Shown: positions 14,179-17,593 of the stretch, piece after piece
Layout: the number at the start of each line of letters is the position of its first letter
Numbering within the stretch: position 1 is the stretch's first letter
NCBI GenBank assembly: GCA_965369605.1
Contig: CBDURE010000072.1
Span: 1 to 17,593 of the forward strand
Reading direction: 5' to 3'
Length of the DNA stretch: 17,593 nt
DNA from: JAGGVT01 sp965369605
GTDB taxonomy: Bacteria; JAJVIF01; JAGGVT01
Translations under genes and position numbers: made by a program
The notes under the pieces: model-generated
What the model was told of the DNA's origin: nothing
Seen by the model: only the letters and a program-made list of their open reading frames with translations
Databases searched by the model: none

Positions 14179-17100
14179 TTAATAATAATCCGGCACATAC
14201 ATGAAGTTTCCGTATATATGCGCTTCACTACCAGCTGCGCCACGATTATCAACCCACGTGTAAAAGAACTCAACCCTGTTGGGAGATGTCCTTGATAAGC
14301 CATCGCACACAACATTGTATGTATCACCAGTTGAATGGTCCATACTCCATAGATAACCCCAGCCTGTACCTCCATTTGTTGTGTAATACGCTGTTATTCC
14401 AGTTGCTTTCGCGTATGTAACAATTGCAGTATTGCCGGAATCAGAAACGTAAAGATCAATAGAATCAGCGCCGGCGCCCATGGATATAAGTCCGATCAAA
14501 TCCGGTTCAGTTGAAAAAATCAACCTATAAATGGTTAAACTTCCTGTGTCTCTAAGTAATGCAATGTAGCCGGAGCCATCATCTGCCAACGACATTGCCC
14601 CGCCAACGAAATTGTCGATTGTTGCGGCTGCGATAATATCTGTATGCCAGGTTTTACCGTCATCGTCACTCCAATCCATAAGGAATCTCGCTGGAGATAC
14701 TTGAGCGTCAAGCCAGAGTGTGAGGAGAATTCCGTTGTCGCCAATTCCAATTTGTGGATGCGCGACATAATCACCGACTCCGAAAACATCTCTGAACTGC
14801 CCTCCACCGGGAGGAACTTCCCATGTTACACCACTGTCTGTTGACCTCAGCACGTAGTTTTTGATCTGAGCTGTTTCCTTGGCTTCATAGAATATGAAAT
14901 ATGTGCTTGAGTTTAACCCGTTGCATACATCAAAGTCTCCGATATTATCAGGGCTGTCTCTGGTTGTGATAGTATAAGGGCCCGCCCAGCTATCACCGTA
15001 ATTTGTACTCCGAGCCATTTTCAAACTATATAAAAATGGAACCTGGTCAGTATCATACTCAACCCAGATAACCATGACAGTGCTGCCAAATCCGATGACT
15101 TTGGGATCATGGCGCCAACCGGTTAACGCATCACTTGCGACTTTCGAATGATTGCTGAAAATATCATGGTCATCCCGGTTGTTGCCGTAATATATGAAAT
15201 AATCATCCTTATCTACCCAGGCTGCATGGAACGTGCTTCCGATATTAGCAACATCCTGATCGTAGAAGTTCGGATCCGGTTCATCTTCGTGATCCACCTT
15301 TATATCAGTATCATAGAAACCTCTCACAACGATAATTCGTGAGCAGATTTCTTCAAGGGAGTTTGAACGATCTTCCGAAATGCGGCAGGCAATAATCAGG
15401 AATCCCGGAACGGTCCAGTTTGTTGTTACCATCGCGCCAGTATCATCCTCATTAAAAATTATGCCATCATAGTCAAAATCCCATGCGTAATTAAGAGCAT
15501 CACCATCCGGGTCTTGTGCATCGATGGTTAATGTCAAATCCTCATCAACACCGACAACACCCAGATATGGTTGTGTGTCGATTCCAACGCAAATTGGCGG
15601 ATCATTATATTCCTGAATATTGAAAACAACATTCTTTGTCCCTTCACCGTCAATATCAGTCGCGGTGAGTCTCAGTGTAAATTGCAGACCGCCGATGGGA
15701 ATATCATAAAGCGATGGCGCTACAAACTGAGCGTCTTTGAGTGTCGGATCGATAAAAGACACAAGTGGACTAGGTGGTGCGATCTGCTCCCAGCGGTAGT
15801 TTACATCGTCGCCGTCAACTTCAGATACGGTCGCTGACAATTGAACAGTATCGTTTTCAAATACTCCAACGGGTTCTTCGATGCTGTTAACAACCGGCGC
15901 GGAGCCGTGCACTCGAATTGTGAAAAGCTGATATACGGAATAATCATAAATCTCAGGCCCCTCGAATGGAAAACCGTTTGGATTCTCCGGGATTCCCATG
16001 GGTCCCTGAAGTCCCTGCAGGTCATCCCTGACAGCGACAATTCCGTTGTAATATCCTGCGGCAACTCCCTCAGTATTTGTAACTGTTAGAGTGAACGAAT
16101 ATGGATCAGCTGCAGTTCCACTTCCTGAATCGGGAGTGTCTGATTGAACGAAAGCGCTGACATTTGTCATTTCCACACTAACCGAGGCGACATCGCTTAC
16201 CGCGCTGATTCCATCCATGTTGTCCGGGTTGGGATATTCGGGATCAGCGTCAAGTCCAGCTTGCCAGTCACAAACTTCTATTGCCAATTGCGCGGTTGAG
16301 CCTGTATCGCCGGATTGTAAATCGTTTGTAACAATCGACACATCCACTTTCCATGCCTCTTTACGATTATACTCCGGCAGGAAATAGTATGGCGTATCCC
16401 TGTTTTCATAAGTCGCGGAGTGGCCATAAGCGCAATCCACAACGAATGCGAATTCAATAGGGCTTCCGATGCCGATGTTGAAAGTAAAATCCTGTGTTTC
16501 CCAATCGGCTCCGGTAGGCATTACGTTATGTCCCGATGGCGCATGAGGATCAAAATCGGGAGTAGTGCCATCGATAAAATATGATTTGAACGGATTGATA
16601 TTCGCATTGAAATCGCGCGGCGGGTCGAAGTAATTCGGGTCCGCGACGAGTCCGTCAAAGTGATGCGTGTAGCCGTCCGCGTTTGCGACAAGCGACACAT
16701 TCGCGCGCGCGGATGCGAAATCCAATTCACTCAGCATTACTATCGTGAGTGGAAAATTGTAGTTGCCATTGGCGATTACAATTCCTCGAACATCGAAACC
16801 GTGAAGGTCGGGACGGGTTGTAATATCCGCAAATGGATGTTTGACAGCAAATCCGACCTGAACCTGATTATCAGGCAGAAGGTTGATGCCGTCAATTTGA
16901 AGACAGTTGGCGCAGGGAGTTACAGTCAAAAATTGGGTCAGGTCGGCATCGAATGTATCCCCGATTGCCAGTGCGTTTCGCGCGGGGATTATTTCACCTG
17001 TCAGGCTGACAGGGTCAATAATGACCTGGTAAATTCCGAACGCCTTGTAGGCTACATTGTCCATTGATGCGCGTGAATAGAGCACATCAGATGCCTCAGC

Positions 17101-17241
17101 CGGCGTGAATTCAGCATTGCTATCCGCGGATTGGTCCTGTGGGTTTGATGCATCCGGTGAGATTGGATTTTCCCCATTGCCTGAACATGCCGATAGCAAC
17201 ATGAGAAAAATCACAGTGGTTAGCAGCAAGTACTTTTTCAT
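14179..17241 (-). CDS. Large lipoprotein: shared novel N-terminal region, PKD-like domains, sialidase-like repeats
   Basis: This 1020-residue protein has a lipoprotein signal (lipobox LLSAC, Cys19) and a Ser/Asp-rich linker. Residues about 65-445 are paralogous to the N-terminal part of the 790-aa lipoprotein: CANCLQI (110-116), RPDLHGFDVRGI (143-154), NADGYT (187-192), YGHSATYENR (272-281), DWQAG (325-329), DTPDSGSGTAADP (368-380). Two PKD/Ig-like domains follow (about 448-545 and 555-640), with VDGDDVNYRWEQ and DPDGDALNYAWDFD. Residues 640-1020 contain Asp-box-like turns STNYGDSW, STDSGVTW and SDDDGKTW, as in sialidase/BNR propellers, but no sialidase catalytic set was recognised. A surface binding or adhesion role is inferred. 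GGAGG lies seven bases before the ATG. A promoter and a terminator frame it as a single-gene transcript. Confidence 0.9.
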   Translation of the reverse strand: MKKYLLLTTVIFLMLLSACSGNGENPISPDASNPQDQSADSNAEFTPAEASDVLYSRASMDNVAYKAFGIYQVIIDPVSLTGEIIPARNALAIGDTFDADLTQFLTVTPCANCLQIDGINLLPDNQVQVGFAVKHPFADITTRPDLHGFDVRGIVIANGNYNFPLTIVMLSELDFASARANVSLVANADGYTHHFDGLVADPNYFDPPRDFNANINPFKSYFIDGTTPDFDPHAPSGHNVMPTGADWETQDFTFNIGIGSPIEFAFVVDCAYGHSATYENRDTPYYFLPEYNRKEAWKVDVSIVTNDLQSGDTGSTAQLAIEVCDWQAGLDADPEYPNPDNMDGISAVSDVASVSVEMTNVSAFVQSDTPDSGSGTAADPYSFTLTVTNTEGVAAGYYNGIVAVRDDLQGLQGPMGIPENPNGFPFEGPEIYDYSVYQLFTIRVHGSAPVVNSIEEPVGVFENDTVQLSATVSEVDGDDVNYRWEQIAPPSPLVSFIDPTLKDAQFVAPSLYDIPIGGLQFTLRLTATDIDGEGTKNVVFNIQEYNDPPICVGIDTQPYLGVVGVDEDLTLTIDAQDPDGDALNYAWDFDYDGIIFNEDDTGAMVTTNWTVPGFLIIACRISEDRSNSLEEICSRIIVVRGFYDTDIKVDHEDEPDPNFYDQDVANIGSTFHAAWVDKDDYFIYYGNNRDDHDIFSNHSKVASDALTGWRHDPKVIGFGSTVMVIWVEYDTDQVPFLYSLKMARSTNYGDSWAGPYTITTRDSPDNIGDFDVCNGLNSSTYFIFYEAKETAQIKNYVLRSTDSGVTWEVPPGGGQFRDVFGVGDYVAHPQIGIGDNGILLTLWLDAQVSPARFLMDWSDDDGKTWHTDIIAAATIDNFVGGAMSLADDGSGYIALLRDTGSLTIYRLIFSTEPDLIGLISMGAGADSIDLYVSDSGNTAIVTYAKATGITAYYTTNGGTGWGYLWSMDHSTGDTYNVVCDGLSRTSPNRVEFFYTWVDNRGAAGSEAHIYGNFMYVPDYY

Positions 17242-17306
17242 TTTGTATCCTCCGAAGATTTATTATGGGTTAGTACCCTTAATAGATGGTCTTAAAATTA
17301 TTTAAT

Positions 17307-17315
17307 ATTATAGCA
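17307..17315 (-). promoter_or_regulatory. Extended -10 promoter (TGCTATAAT) of the 1020-aa lipoprotein
   Basis: The minus strand reads TGCTATAAT about 66 bases before the ATG, with no convincing -35. It is identical over nine bases to the box at 94-102. It lies in the 140-base space shared with the divergent plus-strand ORF. Confidence 0.5.
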
Positions 17316-17381
17316 TAACTTAACTAATGTAATTATAAGAAAAGGAGTTTACCCACAATCCACGATTGATTTAAACAAATA

Positions 17382-17593
17382 ATGGAAATAACAAAATCCA
17401 ATATGGGCACATTTTATATCTTGAATGAAGCCAATTTGGAATTCGAACATTTTACATCAGTGGGTGCAAATAAAGATCTGCTGAAATCTTTCAGCTCCAA
17501 AAATCCGGAAGGAGAATTCGGCAACGTCATCTCGAAGAAAGAAATATTTTATCTACGCGATATTCCGGAAGATACGGTTTTTAAATTTCGAAC
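17382..17593 (+). CDS. Partial GAF-domain-like protein, runs off the right edge
   Basis: From an ATG at 17382 the plus strand stays open to the window end (70 complete codons). The translation includes MGTFYILNE, FTSVGANKDLLKSFS, NPEGEFGNVIS and YLRDIPEDTVFKFR. These resemble the interior of GAF domains found in multidomain sensor kinases and related signalling proteins, where this segment normally follows other domains. An in-frame TGA at 17367 closes the frame upstream, and no Shine-Dalgarno sequence lies close to the ATG (GGAG is at 17344-17347, too far). It may be a GAF-first gene or a 5'-truncated remnant. Confidence 0.5.
   Translation, partial: MEITKSNMGTFYILNEANLEFEHFTSVGANKDLLKSFSSKNPEGEFGNVISKKEIFYLRDIPEDTVFKFR

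Noticed and set aside
14179..17241. Active sialidase
   Set aside because: Asp-box-like turns are present, but I could not find the arginine triad or the tyrosine/glutamate of the catalytic site, so only a propeller-like fold is claimed.
1..17593. tRNA, rRNA or riboswitch
   Set aside because: I saw no convincing cloverleaf, rRNA segment or known riboswitch core on either strand by eye.

Overview
The window comes from a Gram-negative bacterium. It carries a complete RND-TolC efflux operon and three Sec-exported lipoproteins with clear lipoboxes. The base composition looks moderate (mid-40s % GC by eye). I cannot name the phylum. Long lipoproteins with beta-propeller/PKD architecture and a very high density of short palindromic repeats fit an uncultivated environmental lineage, but that is inference. 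All complete genes are on the minus strand. A plus-strand gene begins only at the right edge, and a minus-strand gene begins at the left edge.

Layout. (1) 1-1339 is accessory DNA: the first codons of an unknown gene, then a segment of about 1 kb bounded by two directly repeated 70-bp elements. The segment contains a truncated DUF1828-like ORF, a single-domain GIY-YIG nuclease, a dRS3-type palindrome (ATTCCC-N8-GGGAAT) and a 27-bp tandem repeat built from the same palindrome. (2) 1358-8052 is a self-contained efflux operon, read right to left: TetR-family repressor, TolC-type outer-membrane channel, lipoprotein periplasmic adaptor, RND pump. It has a good sigma70 promoter with two palindromic operators exactly 20 bp apart. 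Palindromic repeats have intruded at the ends of the TolC and adaptor genes. (3) 8056-9047 holds a perfect 15-bp inverted repeat enclosing a fossil of a gene C-terminus, a hypothetical lipoprotein and a 121-bp MITE-like element that may supply that lipoprotein's promoter. (4) 9114-17241 has two large paralogous lipoproteins (790 and 1020 aa). They share an unrecognised N-terminal region of about 350 residues with a CxxC and many invariant motifs, but have different C-termini (beta-propeller versus PKD-like plus sialidase-like repeats). Between them lie an ELM1-family protein, a membrane-anchored rhodanese and a DoxX/MauE membrane protein with a CGC motif. (5) At 17382 a divergent plus-strand ORF begins with what looks like a GAF domain and runs off the edge.

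How the genes work together. The efflux genes form one regulated unit: the repressor is likely released by a toxic ligand, and the tripartite pump is then made. The rhodanese and DoxX/MauE genes are probably one transcript concerned with periplasmic sulfur or thiol redox chemistry. The two big lipoproteins are probably cell-envelope or surface proteins. Whether their conserved CxxC is serviced by the neighbouring redox pair is an open question. The strongest candidates for something undescribed are the shared N-terminal region of the paralogous lipoproteins and the GIY-YIG gene framed by dRS3-like repeats.
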